Shown here in pieces: positions 15,165 through 23,658 of a stretch of DNA of 32,362 nt (positions are counted from its first letter, which is position 1; the number at the start of each line of letters is the position of its first letter). The notes under the pieces are model-generated. The model saw nothing but the letters and a program-made list of their open reading frames with translations, was not told the origin of the DNA and made no database searches. A program made the translations under genes and the position numbers. The DNA is from DATLGD01 sp035540755 (GTDB lineage Bacteria; Actinomycetota; Actinomycetes; Mycobacteriales; SCTD01). The stretch lies in contig DATLGD010000120.1 of the NCBI GenBank assembly GCA_035540755.1, positions 1-32,362 of the forward strand, given 5' to 3'.

Positions 15165-16048
15165 GTCTGAACCCCTTCTGCCTCGTCGAACTCAGACCCC
15201 GTCGGGGGAAGCTCGGCGTCGTCGACCGGACCTGACCAGCGCACGTGCAGCTCCCCCAGCGCCTCAGCCTGCTCGAAGGCCACGAGAGCGTCGCGGTACA
15301 GCTCCAGCAGGCCGAGGAAGCGAGCCACGACCTCGAGGGTGCCGTCGCAGTCGGAGGTGAGCACGCGGAAGGACGCCCGCCCGACCCGACGGAGCCGCTC
15401 CCGCAGGACGGCGGTCTGCTCCCGGACGCTGACGGTCCCGCCGTGCACGTGGTCGACGGCCACCTCAGGCACCGGACGCGGTGCCAGCGCCCGAGCGGCC
15501 AGCGCGGCGAACTCGAGCGGCCCGAGGCCCAGCAGCACCTCGGGGAGCAGCCCGGCGAAGCGCGGTTCCAACGACACCGACCTGGGGTACCGCCGCGACT
15601 GGGCGGCGAGCAGTGAGGCGAGGTGCCCAGCCGCCTGCTTGTAGGCGCGGTACTGCAGCAGCCTGGCGAACAGCAGGTCGCGCGCCTCGAGGAGCGCGAG
15701 GTCCTCCTCGTCCTCGACCTCCGCCTGCGGCAGCAGGCGGGCCGCCTTGAGGTCGAGCAGGGTCGCCGCCACGACGAGGAACTCGGTGGCCTGACCCAGG
15801 TCCCACTCGGCCCCGCCGGCGCGGATGTGCGCGATGAAGTCGTCGGTGACCTTCGACAGGGCCAGCTGCGTCACGTCCAGCTGGTGCTTGGCGATGAGCC
15901 CGAGGAGCAGGTCGAACGGGCCCTCGAACTCGTCCAGCCGCACGGAGAAGACCGCGGCGACCGCGGCCGCGCCGGCAGCGGCGTCCGGCTCGTCCGCGTC
16001 GGGCCCGCCGTCAGTGCGGTCGTGCGCCCCGGTACTGGTCTCAGCCAC
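15161..16048 (-). CDS. scpA: Segregation and condensation protein A
   Basis: A 295-residue ScpA, the kleisin that bridges the Smc heads. After an acidic, Ala-rich N-terminal tail of about 33 residues comes the Smc-binding domain (FSVRLDEFEGPFDLLLGLI, KHQLDVTQLALSKVT, TEFLVVAATLLDLKAARLLP), then a middle region and a C-terminal winged helix (GTLEVVARFLGLLELYRDALVAFEQ). The GTG at 16048 overlaps the upstream membrane-protein gene by eight bases. It belongs to the parA operon, tying condensin synthesis to a segregation ATPase. Confidence 0.95.
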   Translation of the reverse strand: MAETSTGAHDRTDGGPDADEPDAAAGAAAVAAVFSVRLDEFEGPFDLLLGLIAKHQLDVTQLALSKVTDDFIAHIRAGGAEWDLGQATEFLVVAATLLDLKAARLLPQAEVEDEEDLALLEARDLLFARLLQYRAYKQAAGHLASLLAAQSRRYPRSVSLEPRFAGLLPEVLLGLGPLEFAALAARALAPRPVPEVAVDHVHGGTVSVREQTAVLRERLRRVGRASFRVLTSDCDGTLEVVARFLGLLELYRDALVAFEQAEALGELHVRWSGPVDDAELPPTGSEFDEAEGVQT

Positions 16049-16712
16049 CGAGCAGCGGCCGGAGGACGGGAGCCAGCAGGAGATCGATCAGCGTGGGCAG
16101 CAGCGGCTGAGGACCACCGAGCGGGATGAGGAGCAGGGCCAGCAGGACGGCGGTGCCGATGTTCTGCTCGATCAACCGGTAGCGGGCCTTCTGCCACCCG
16201 GGCGTCTGCGGTCCGAGTGCGAACAGCAGCCGCCCGCCGGGCAGCGGCGGCAGCGGCACCAGGCTCAGCAGGGCGACGGCGAGGTTGCTCAGGCCGAGCA
16301 GGTAGAGGACCTCCTGGCCGAGCCCGAGGCCCGAGATGCCCGTCTGCAGGCTGAGCAGAGAGCCGCCGGCGGGCGGCCCGTCCAGCAGCCGGTAGGCGAC
16401 CAGAGCGAGGACGCCGATCGCGACGTTGGCTCCCGCCCCCGCCAGCAGGACGGTCACCAGCGAGCCTCTCGACCTGCGGGGCGACAGCTCGGTCTGGCGC
16501 GACCAGCCGGTCCCGGACACCGCTGCGCCGATGACCCCGAAGACGTCCAGGTGCCGGCGCGGGTCGGGAGTCAGGCGGTCCTCCGCGGCCGGTGCCCGCT
16601 CCCCCACCCGGTGTGCGGCCCGAGCCTGCACCCAGCCGTGCACCGTGACGGCGACCACGAAGGACAGCAGGAGGACCACGAAGTCGAAGGGCGCGCCGAG
16701 CGCGTAGAGCAC
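16041..16712 (-). CDS. Site-2-protease-like membrane protein lacking catalytic residues
   Basis: A 223-residue polytopic protein that aligns along its length with M50 site-2 proteases: VHGWVQA (24-30) for the HExxH helix, RLTPDPRRHLDVFG (46-59) for the RLTLNPxxHxDPxG stretch, LLAGAGAN (89-96) and SLVPLPPLPGG (150-160) for NLLPIPPLDGG. The catalytic Glu is G26, the second His is Q29 and the third-ligand Asp is P158, so all but H25 of the zinc site is lost. It should not be a working protease. About five or six membrane helices are predicted. The GTG start is one base after the upstream stop. In related genomes a site-2 protease family gene commonly sits between parA and scpA. Confidence 0.8.
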   Translation of the reverse strand: MLYALGAPFDFVVLLLSFVVAVTVHGWVQARAAHRVGERAPAAEDRLTPDPRRHLDVFGVIGAAVSGTGWSRQTELSPRRSRGSLVTVLLAGAGANVAIGVLALVAYRLLDGPPAGGSLLSLQTGISGLGLGQEVLYLLGLSNLAVALLSLVPLPPLPGGRLLFALGPQTPGWQKARYRLIEQNIGTAVLLALLLIPLGGPQPLLPTLIDLLLAPVLRPLLGG

Positions 16713-16713
16713 C

Positions 16714-17169
16714 TCAGCGCCCGCGCAGGCGCCGGACGAGGATGCTCGACTCGCCCTTGGCGTCGAGGTCGGCGAGCACGACGGCCAGCGCCTCACGCAC
16801 GATCCGACCGCGGTCGACGGCCAGTCCGTGGTCGCCCCGCAGCGTCAGCCGGGCGTGCTCCAGGTCCAGCAGCTCCTCGGCGGAGACGTAGACGGTGATC
16901 TTCTCGTCGTGGCGCTCACGCCCGGTCGGCTGGCGGTCGGCCGCCGTGGGACGTCGCCGCACCGGGGCGCGGACCGGCCCCCGCCGCACGGGCGGCGGGG
17001 GCGGTGCGGCCGCCTCGGCAGGCGCCGGGAGGTCGGCGACGGGCGTGAGCGTGACCTGGGCCCGCTGCTCCGCGTGCGCGTGCTCGCTGCCCGGCGCGGG
17101 AGCGGCGGCCGGCCCGCCGGTGGAGCGGAACAGCTCGTCAGCGCCTGGCAGGCTCCTGCGGCGGCTCAT
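16714..17169 (-). CDS. ParA-linked ribbon-helix-helix-like protein
   Basis: A 151-residue protein. Residues 1-85 are low-complexity, rich in Pro, Ala and Arg, and probably disordered. Residues 90-135 fit a ribbon-helix-helix domain: strand KITVYVS (90-96), helix EELLDLEHARLTLR (98-111), a turn, then helix DRGRIVREALAVVLADL (119-135). Such proteins bind DNA as dimers through the strand. The ATG overlaps the parA stop (ATGA). No ParB/Noc helix-turn-helix or CTP-binding motif is present, so this is not a ParB. By analogy with plasmid ParG-type partners, it may recognise the repeats upstream of parA; that is inference. Similar genes next to parA are usually annotated as hypothetical. Confidence 0.7.
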   Translation of the reverse strand: MSRRRSLPGADELFRSTGGPAAAPAPGSEHAHAEQRAQVTLTPVADLPAPAEAAAPPPPPVRRGPVRAPVRRRPTAADRQPTGRERHDEKITVYVSAEELLDLEHARLTLRGDHGLAVDRGRIVREALAVVLADLDAKGESSILVRRLRGR

Positions 17170-18149
17170 CGGGCGGCCGCGCGGGCGAGGACCTCGCGAG
17201 CGAGGTCCCGATAGGCGGTGGCGCCGGCGGACGAGGACGCGTAGGCGGTGATCGGCTCGCCGGCGACGGTCGTCTCCGGGAAGCGCACGGTGCGGCTGAT
17301 GACGGTGTGGAAGACCTTGTCGCCGAACGCGTCGACGACCCGCGCCAGCACTTCGCGGCCGTGCAGGGTGCGTGCGTCGAACATGGTCGCCAACAGACCC
17401 TCGATCTCCAGGCGAGGGTTCAACCGTTCCCGGATCTTCTCGATGGTCTGCAGCAGCAGCGCGACGCCGCGCAGCGCGAAGTACTCGCACTCCAGCGGGA
17501 TGACCACGCCGTCGGCCGCCGTGAGGGCGTTGACCGTGAGCAGGCCGAGCGAGGGCTGGCAGTCGATGAGCACGACGTCGTAGTCGTCGAGGACGGGCTC
17601 GAGAACGCGGCGAAGCGTGTGCTCGCGGGCGACCTCGTTGACCAGCTGCACCTCGGCGGCGGACAGGTCGATGTTGCTCGGCAGCAGGTCCATGCCGGCC
17701 ACGCCGGTCTTGAGCATGACGTCGTCGGCGGACACGTCCTGCTCCATGAGCAGGTTGTAGACGGTGCGGTCCAGCTGCAGAGGGTTGACCCCGAGGCCGA
17801 CCGACAGCGCCCCCTGGGGGTCGAGGTCCACGAGCAGGACGCGGCGGCCGGTCTCGGCCAGCGCGGCACCGAGGTTGATCGTGCTCGTGGTCTTGCCGAC
17901 GCCGCCCTTCTGGTTGCACATGGCGAGGACGCGGGCCGGGCCGTGCTCGGCGACCGGCGCCGGCTCGGGGAAGCGCACGCGCGGGCGCCCGGTCGGCCCG
18001 AGGGCATCCCCGGCGACGGGCACCGCCGCGACCGGCACTGCCGAGGGCTCGGCCACGACCGTGACGGCTCCTGCCGCCTGCCGGCGTCGGGCGGGTGCCT
18101 CGGCGGCGGGCGGTGCCACGACCGCCGTCCGCTTTGTCGACATGCTCAC
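17166..18149 (-). CDS. parA: ParA/Soj-type chromosome partitioning ATPase
   Basis: A 327-residue Walker-type ATPase of the ParA/MinD superfamily. The deviant Walker A KGGVGKTT is at 81-88, followed by VLLVDLDPQGALSVGLG, LIDCQPSLGLLTVNAL and the adenine-side FPETTVAGEPI. An N-terminal extension of about 70 residues rich in Ala, Pro and Val is longer than in a minimal Soj. GTG 18149 and ATG 18143 are both possible starts; GGGGAG ten bases upstream favours the GTG. This is the parA of the scpAB operon (like Rv1708), not the replication-origin parA, which would be paired with parB. A regular repeat array lies upstream. Confidence 0.92.
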   Translation of the reverse strand: MSMSTKRTAVVAPPAAEAPARRRQAAGAVTVVAEPSAVPVAAVPVAGDALGPTGRPRVRFPEPAPVAEHGPARVLAMCNQKGGVGKTTSTINLGAALAETGRRVLLVDLDPQGALSVGLGVNPLQLDRTVYNLLMEQDVSADDVMLKTGVAGMDLLPSNIDLSAAEVQLVNEVAREHTLRRVLEPVLDDYDVVLIDCQPSLGLLTVNALTAADGVVIPLECEYFALRGVALLLQTIEKIRERLNPRLEIEGLLATMFDARTLHGREVLARVVDAFGDKVFHTVISRTVRFPETTVAGEPITAYASSSAGATAYRDLAREVLARAAAR

Positions 18150-18186
18150 AAGTCCACGACTCCCCGAGGCGACGGTCCGACAACTC

Positions 18187-18202
18187 GGCGAATGCCTTCG
18201 CC
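18187..18202. promoter_or_regulatory. Hairpin at the start of the parA leader
   Basis: GGCGAA (18187-18192), loop of four, TTCGCC (18197-18202): a perfect six-base-pair stem immediately after the predicted transcription start (about 18204). It could be an operator for autoregulation or a structured leader. Confidence 0.35.
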
Positions 18203-18210
18203 AGAGCCGC

Positions 18211-18216
18211 ACCCTA
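18211..18216 (-). promoter_or_regulatory. Possible -10 box for the parA operon
   Basis: TAGGGT on the minus strand. At an 18-base spacing the -35 region reads TGGTCC, a weak match. The repeat array begins about 20 bases further upstream. Confidence 0.45.
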
Positions 18217-18254
18217 GCCAGCCGAGCGGTGCGGGACCACGCCCCGCGGCGCAT

Positions 18255-18348
18255 CTGTGGACCTGGGAGCGAGATCTGTGGACGAGGGCACCCGGCCTGT
18301 GGACGACACGCCGCACCCCTCTGCACAGAGCGGCAACCGCCTGTGGAC
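18255..18348. repeat. Phased array of four CTGTGGAC repeats upstream of parA
   Basis: CTGTGGAC is found, always in the same direction, at 18255-18262, 18276-18283, 18297-18304 and 18341-18348. Start-to-start distances are 21, 21 and 44 bases, that is two, two and about four helical turns. A degraded copy (CTGCACAG, 18321-18328) falls in the longer interval. Read on the minus strand each is GTCCACAG; copies 2 and 3 give TCGTCCACA, one base from the actinobacterial DnaA box TTGTCCACA. A further GTCCAC in the opposite sense is at 18152-18157. The array fills the space between the xerD stop and the parA promoter. Confidence 0.85.
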
Positions 18349-18351
18349 GCG

Positions 18352-19278
18352 CTAGTCCCGCGCCCTGGGGTGCGTCGTCGCGTAGACCTCGCGCAGCCGG
18401 TCGACGGTGACCAGCGTGTACACCTGCGTCGTGGTCACCGACGCGTGGCCGAGCAGCTCCTGCACCACCCGCACGTCGGCGCCTCCGTCGAGCAGATGGG
18501 TGGCGAACGAGTGCCGCAGCGTGTGCGGCGACACGTCGACGGACAGGCCGGCACTGTGCACCGCCGCCTGGAGCACCGCCCACGCGCTCTGCCGGGACAG
18601 GCGTCCGCCTCGCGCGTTGAGGAACAGGGCCGGCGTTCCCCGCCCTGCGCGGACGAGCTCCGGGCGGGACTGCACGAGGTAGGCCTCGACCGATCGCCGG
18701 GCGAACGACCCCACCGGCACCACGCGCTGCTTGCCACCCTTGCCGTCGAGCCGGACCGAGCAGTCGCCGACGTCGAGGTCGTCGACGTCGAGGCCGACGG
18801 CCTCGGAGATGCGCGCGCCCGTGCCGTAGAGCACCTCCAGCAGCGCACGGTCACGCAGCGCGAGCGGCGGACGGCCGGCCCCGGCTGCCTCGAGCAGCGC
18901 CTCGACGTCCTGCACCGAGATCGCCTTGGGCAGCCGGCGAGCGGGCGCCGGCGGACGCACCTCCCGCGCAGGGTCGTGCGGCGCGAGGCCCTCGCGCTGG
19001 GCGAAGCGGTGCAGCCCCCGGACGGCGACGACTGCCCGACCGGCCGAGGACGCTGCGAGGGGCGGGTGCTCGTCGTCGCCCTCGCGCAGCGCGGCGAGGA
19101 AGGACGCGACGTCCGACTCCTGGACGTCGGCCAGCGCCTGGCAGCAGCGCGAGCCCAGGTGGTCCAGGTACCGCTCGAGGTCGCGCCGGTAGGACGACAG
19201 CGTGTTGGCGGCCAGGCCCCGCTCGACCGCGAGGTGGTCCAGGTAGGACTGCACGCCGCGCGCGGCGGGCGTTCTCAT
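18352..19278 (-). CDS. xerD: Site-specific tyrosine recombinase XerD
   Basis: A 308-residue tyrosine recombinase of normal XerD length, acting with XerC at dif to resolve chromosome dimers. The N-terminal SAM-like domain (SYLDHLAVERGLAANTLSSYRRDL) is followed by the catalytic domain with R156 (GTGARISEA), the beta-hairpin lysine in GKGGKQR, H252-R255 (HTLRHSFATHLL), H278 (LLGHAS) and nucleophile Y287 (TQVYT). All catalytic residues are present. Conserved synteny (pyrG, Nudix, xerD, parA, scpAB) makes this the housekeeping enzyme and not a phage integrase. The ATG is 11 bases after ald. Confidence 0.95.
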   Translation of the reverse strand: MRTPAARGVQSYLDHLAVERGLAANTLSSYRRDLERYLDHLGSRCCQALADVQESDVASFLAALREGDDEHPPLAASSAGRAVVAVRGLHRFAQREGLAPHDPAREVRPPAPARRLPKAISVQDVEALLEAAGAGRPPLALRDRALLEVLYGTGARISEAVGLDVDDLDVGDCSVRLDGKGGKQRVVPVGSFARRSVEAYLVQSRPELVRAGRGTPALFLNARGGRLSRQSAWAVLQAAVHSAGLSVDVSPHTLRHSFATHLLDGGADVRVVQELLGHASVTTTQVYTLVTVDRLREVYATTHPRARD

Positions 19279-19289
19279 GCCGTCCGCCC

Positions 19290-20405
19290 TCAGGCGAGCA
19301 CCTCCGCGAGCGGGCGCACCGGCAGGCCGTGCGCCTCCCCCACCGGTGCGTACACGACGTCCCGGCCGACGGTGTTGACGCCCAGAGCGAGTGCCGGGTC
19401 GGCGTCCACCGCTCCCCGCCAGCCGCGGTCGGCGATCGACACGGCATACGGCAGGGTGACGTTGGTGAGCGCGTAGGTCGAGGTGTTGGGGACCGCTCCC
19501 GGCATGTTCGCCACGCAGTAGAAGAGCGTGTCGTGCACGCCGAAGACCGGGTCGGAGTGCGTCGTGGGCCGGGTCGACTCGAAGCAGCCGCCCTGGTCGA
19601 CCGCGATGTCGACGAGCACCGCCCCTGGCTTCATCTGGGCCACGAGGTCGTCGGAGATGAGCGTCGGCGCCTTGGCGCCGGGGACGAGCACCGCGCCGAT
19701 GACGAGGTCGGCGTCGGCCACCGCGCGCTCGATCTCGTAGGTGTTGGAGGCGACGGTCTGCATGTGGCCCTGGTAGATCCGGTCGACCTCGCGCAGGCGA
19801 CCGACGTTGATGTCCAGCAGGAGGACCTCGGCCTGCATGCCGAGCGCGATGGCGGCGGCGTTCAGGCCCGAGACGCCGCCGCCGAGCACGACCACCTTCG
19901 CCGCGTAGACGCCGGAGACGCCGCCGAGCAGCACTCCGCGCCCGCCGGCGTAGCGCTCGAGGAAGTGCGCGCCGACCTGCGGAGCCATCCGGCCGGCGAC
20001 CTCCGACATGGGTGCGAGCAGCGGCAGTGACCGGTCGGGCAGCTGCACCGTCTCGTAGGCGATCGCCGTGGTGCCCGACGCCAGCAGGGCGTCGGTGCAC
20101 GGGCGGGAGGCGGCCAGGTGCAGGTAGGTGAACAGGACCTGGTCGGCCCGCATCCGGCCGTACTCCTCGGCGATCGGCTCCTTGACCTTCAGCAGCAGGT
20201 CGCCCTCGGCCCAGACGTCGTCCGGCGAGCCGAGGATGGTCGCGCCGGCGTCGACGAACTCGTCGTCGACGATGGACGAGCCCGCGCCGGCGTCCTTCTC
20301 GACGAAGACCTCGTGGCCGTGCGCCACGAGCTCCTTGACGCCCGCCGGGGTGATCGCCACCCGGTACTCGCTGTCCTTGACCTCGCGCGGGATGCCGACC
20401 TTCAC
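19290..20405 (-). CDS. ald: L-alanine dehydrogenase
   Basis: A 371-residue Ald, the same length as the M. tuberculosis enzyme. It interconverts L-alanine with pyruvate and ammonia using NAD. Expected residues are in place: R15, K75 (KVKEP), H96 (TYLHLA) and D270 (DIAVDQGG), with the NAD-binding glycines in LGGGVSG (174-180). The GTG at 20405 is preceded by AGGAGG at normal spacing; longer frames upstream look non-coding. It is not part of the M. tuberculosis version of this cluster but lies next to xerD here. The 5' leader has two hairpins, so expression may be controlled after initiation. Confidence 0.96.
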   Translation of the reverse strand: MKVGIPREVKDSEYRVAITPAGVKELVAHGHEVFVEKDAGAGSSIVDDEFVDAGATILGSPDDVWAEGDLLLKVKEPIAEEYGRMRADQVLFTYLHLAASRPCTDALLASGTTAIAYETVQLPDRSLPLLAPMSEVAGRMAPQVGAHFLERYAGGRGVLLGGVSGVYAAKVVVLGGGVSGLNAAAIALGMQAEVLLLDINVGRLREVDRIYQGHMQTVASNTYEIERAVADADLVIGAVLVPGAKAPTLISDDLVAQMKPGAVLVDIAVDQGGCFESTRPTTHSDPVFGVHDTLFYCVANMPGAVPNTSTYALTNVTLPYAVSIADRGWRGAVDADPALALGVNTVGRDVVYAPVGEAHGLPVRPLAEVLA

Positions 20406-20464
20406 GGTGCCTCCTGGAGCTGATGTCGCACGGCGCCGGTCGGGCGCGGGTGCGGTCCGCAGCG

Positions 20465-20529
20465 GGCTCCTGGTGGGAGCCGGCGCCGCGGGGACGGCGG
20501 CCTCGTTGCCGCCGTCGCGCCGAAGTCTA
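20465..20529 (-). promoter_or_regulatory. ald leader with two hairpins and a possible -10 box
   Basis: TAGACT (minus strand, 20529-20524) is a fair -10 box without a clear -35. The transcript would begin near 20517 and immediately form GACGGCGGC/GCCGCCGTC (stem of nine pairs, 20493-20516, loop of six), then a second hairpin GGCTCC/GGAGCC (20465-20481, loop of five). About 60 bases follow before the ald ribosome site. No known riboswitch is recognised. Confidence 0.45.
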
Positions 20530-20646
20530 GAGGCCCAGGTCACACCGGCGCAGTCGGCCGGCGGACCAGCACACGGGTGCGGCCGGCGGCTGCCGCGGTG
20601 CCGTCCGGGACGTGAGCGAACACGCGCGCGGGGGCACGGAGCGGCC

Positions 20647-21273
20647 ATGAGCTGGTACGCCGAGATCCCCTCCGTGCGGACCAGGCAGGTCGCGCTCGAT
20701 GCGGCCCTTGCTGCCTGGGTGCTGCTGTGGCTGTGGCTGGGCCGGGTCGTCCACCGTGCCGCCGAGCAGCTCGGTGCGCCCGGCCGGGAGCTCGAGGAGG
20801 CCGGAACCGGCCTGGCCGGCGGCCTGGCCGGCGCGGCAGAGCGGGCCGGGAGCGTCCCTGGCCTGGGCGGCGGCCTGCGCGCGCCGCTGGACGCCGCTGC
20901 CGGCGCCGGCGACGCGCTGGCGCGGGCGGGCAGCGCGCAGCAGGACGCCGTCGGCACCCTGGCGCTCGTCCTCGGCCTCGTGGTCGGCGGCCTGCCCGTC
21001 GCCTGGGCGCTCGTCCGGTGGCTGCCCGGACGGCTCCGCTGGAGCCGGGAGGCCGCCGCGGCGAGCAGGCTGCGAGGCGACGTCGACCTGCTCGCGCTCC
21101 GCGCCGCTGCGCGCGCGCCGCTGAGCGAGCTGGCCCGGCTCGGTCCGGACCCGGTGACCCGCTGGCGCGCCGGGAACGCCGACGCCGGACGCGCCCTGGC
21201 CGCGGTCGAGCTGCGCCGGCTGGGCCTCCGGCCCGACGGCGAGCACGCAGCCGGTGCCGGCGGCGGCGCCTAG
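20647..21273 (+). CDS. Hypothetical two-helix membrane protein
   Basis: A 208-residue protein on the plus strand, divergent from ald. GGAG lies five bases before the ATG. Two membrane helices are visible: about 15-35 (VALDAALAAWVLLWLWLGRVV) and 102-124. Between them is a Gly/Ala-rich segment of about 65 residues, probably outside the membrane, with little charge; a cytoplasmic C-terminal tail of about 80 residues is rich in Arg, Ala and Leu. No family is recognised. Possible interaction partners or role cannot be read from the context. Confidence 0.75.
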   Translation: MSWYAEIPSVRTRQVALDAALAAWVLLWLWLGRVVHRAAEQLGAPGRELEEAGTGLAGGLAGAAERAGSVPGLGGGLRAPLDAAAGAGDALARAGSAQQDAVGTLALVLGLVVGGLPVAWALVRWLPGRLRWSREAAAASRLRGDVDLLALRAAARAPLSELARLGPDPVTRWRAGNADAGRALAAVELRRLGLRPDGEHAAGAGGGA

Positions 21274-21337
21274 ACACCCCACAGCACGGGCTGCTTGCGC
21301 GGCGGCGAGCGGGCTGGATCAGGTCGACTGAGTCGCG

Positions 21338-21362
21338 CCCGGCCGTGGCCGCTAGGGCCGGG
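21338..21362. terminator. Hairpin between convergent genes
   Basis: CCCGGCC (21338-21344) and GGCCGGG (21356-21362) form a seven-base-pair stem with an 11-base loop. It overlaps the stop of the Nudix gene and lies 65 bases after the plus-strand gene, so it could end both convergent transcripts. Confidence 0.4.
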
Positions 21363-21953
21363 CCTTGCCGCTCGGCCACGGGGCGTCGGCCGGGCGCAGC
21401 CCGCCGAACCCGTCGCGCGCCGCGCGGTCGGCGGCGAGGACGCCCACGACCGCCGTGGCGTTCTGCAGCTCGCCCGACAGGATCCGTCGGGCGGCGTCGT
21501 CCAGCGGCACCCAGGAGATCGTCATCTCCTGCTCCTCGTGCTCCTGCACGTCGCGGTCGACCTCGGACAGGTCCCGGGCGAGGTAGATGCGCACGGCCTC
21601 GTCGCACATGCCCGGGCTCGACAGGTGGTCGACCAGGACGTGCCACGTGTCGGCGGCCAGCCCCGCCTCCTCGGCCAGCTCGCGCTGAGCCGCCACCAGC
21701 GCCGACTCGCCGTCCTTGTCCAGCAGGCCCGCCGGCAGCTCGTCCAGCCGCCTGCGCACCGGGTGCCGGTACTGGTTGACCAGCAGCACGCCCCGCTCCC
21801 CCAGCGCCACCACCGCGACAGCCCCCGGGTGCACGACGACGTCGCGCTGTGACGTCGTGCCGCCCGGCATGGACACCTCGTCCTTGTGCACGCCGATGAC
21901 CCGCCCGGTGAAGACGACCTCGGTGGACAGGACCTCGTACTCGTGGTCTGCCA

Positions 21954-21954
<1 letters not shown>
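21352..21954 (-). CDS. Nudix hydrolase, ADP-ribose pyrophosphatase type
   Basis: A 200-residue Nudix enzyme, equivalent in position to Rv1700. It should hydrolyse ADP-ribose to AMP and ribose 5-phosphate. The Nudix box runs from G76 (PAGLLDKDGES) to RELAEEAGL (91-99), with metal ligands E92, E95 and E96; one extra residue lies between G76 and E83 relative to the textbook motif, as in other actinobacterial members. NQYRHPVRRRLDELPAG and SSPGMCDEAV are typical of the ADP-ribose group. The ATG overlaps the pyrG stop by one base (TGATG), so translation is coupled to CTP synthase. Confidence 0.9.
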
Positions 21955-23606
<1,652 letters not shown>

Positions 23607-23658
23607 ATCGCTCCCCGTGCTCCGAGCAGACCGGCGGTCCGCTGCACGGAAGGCCACT

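Noticed and set aside
18150..18351. parS site next to parA
   Set aside because: No sequence resembling the parS palindrome (TGTTTCACGTGAAACA) was seen; the repeats are a different motif.
18352..19278. XerD as a mobile-element integrase, with tRNA-Pro as attachment site
   Set aside because: All features fit housekeeping XerD in conserved synteny, and no duplicate of the tRNA 3' end or other element genes are found.
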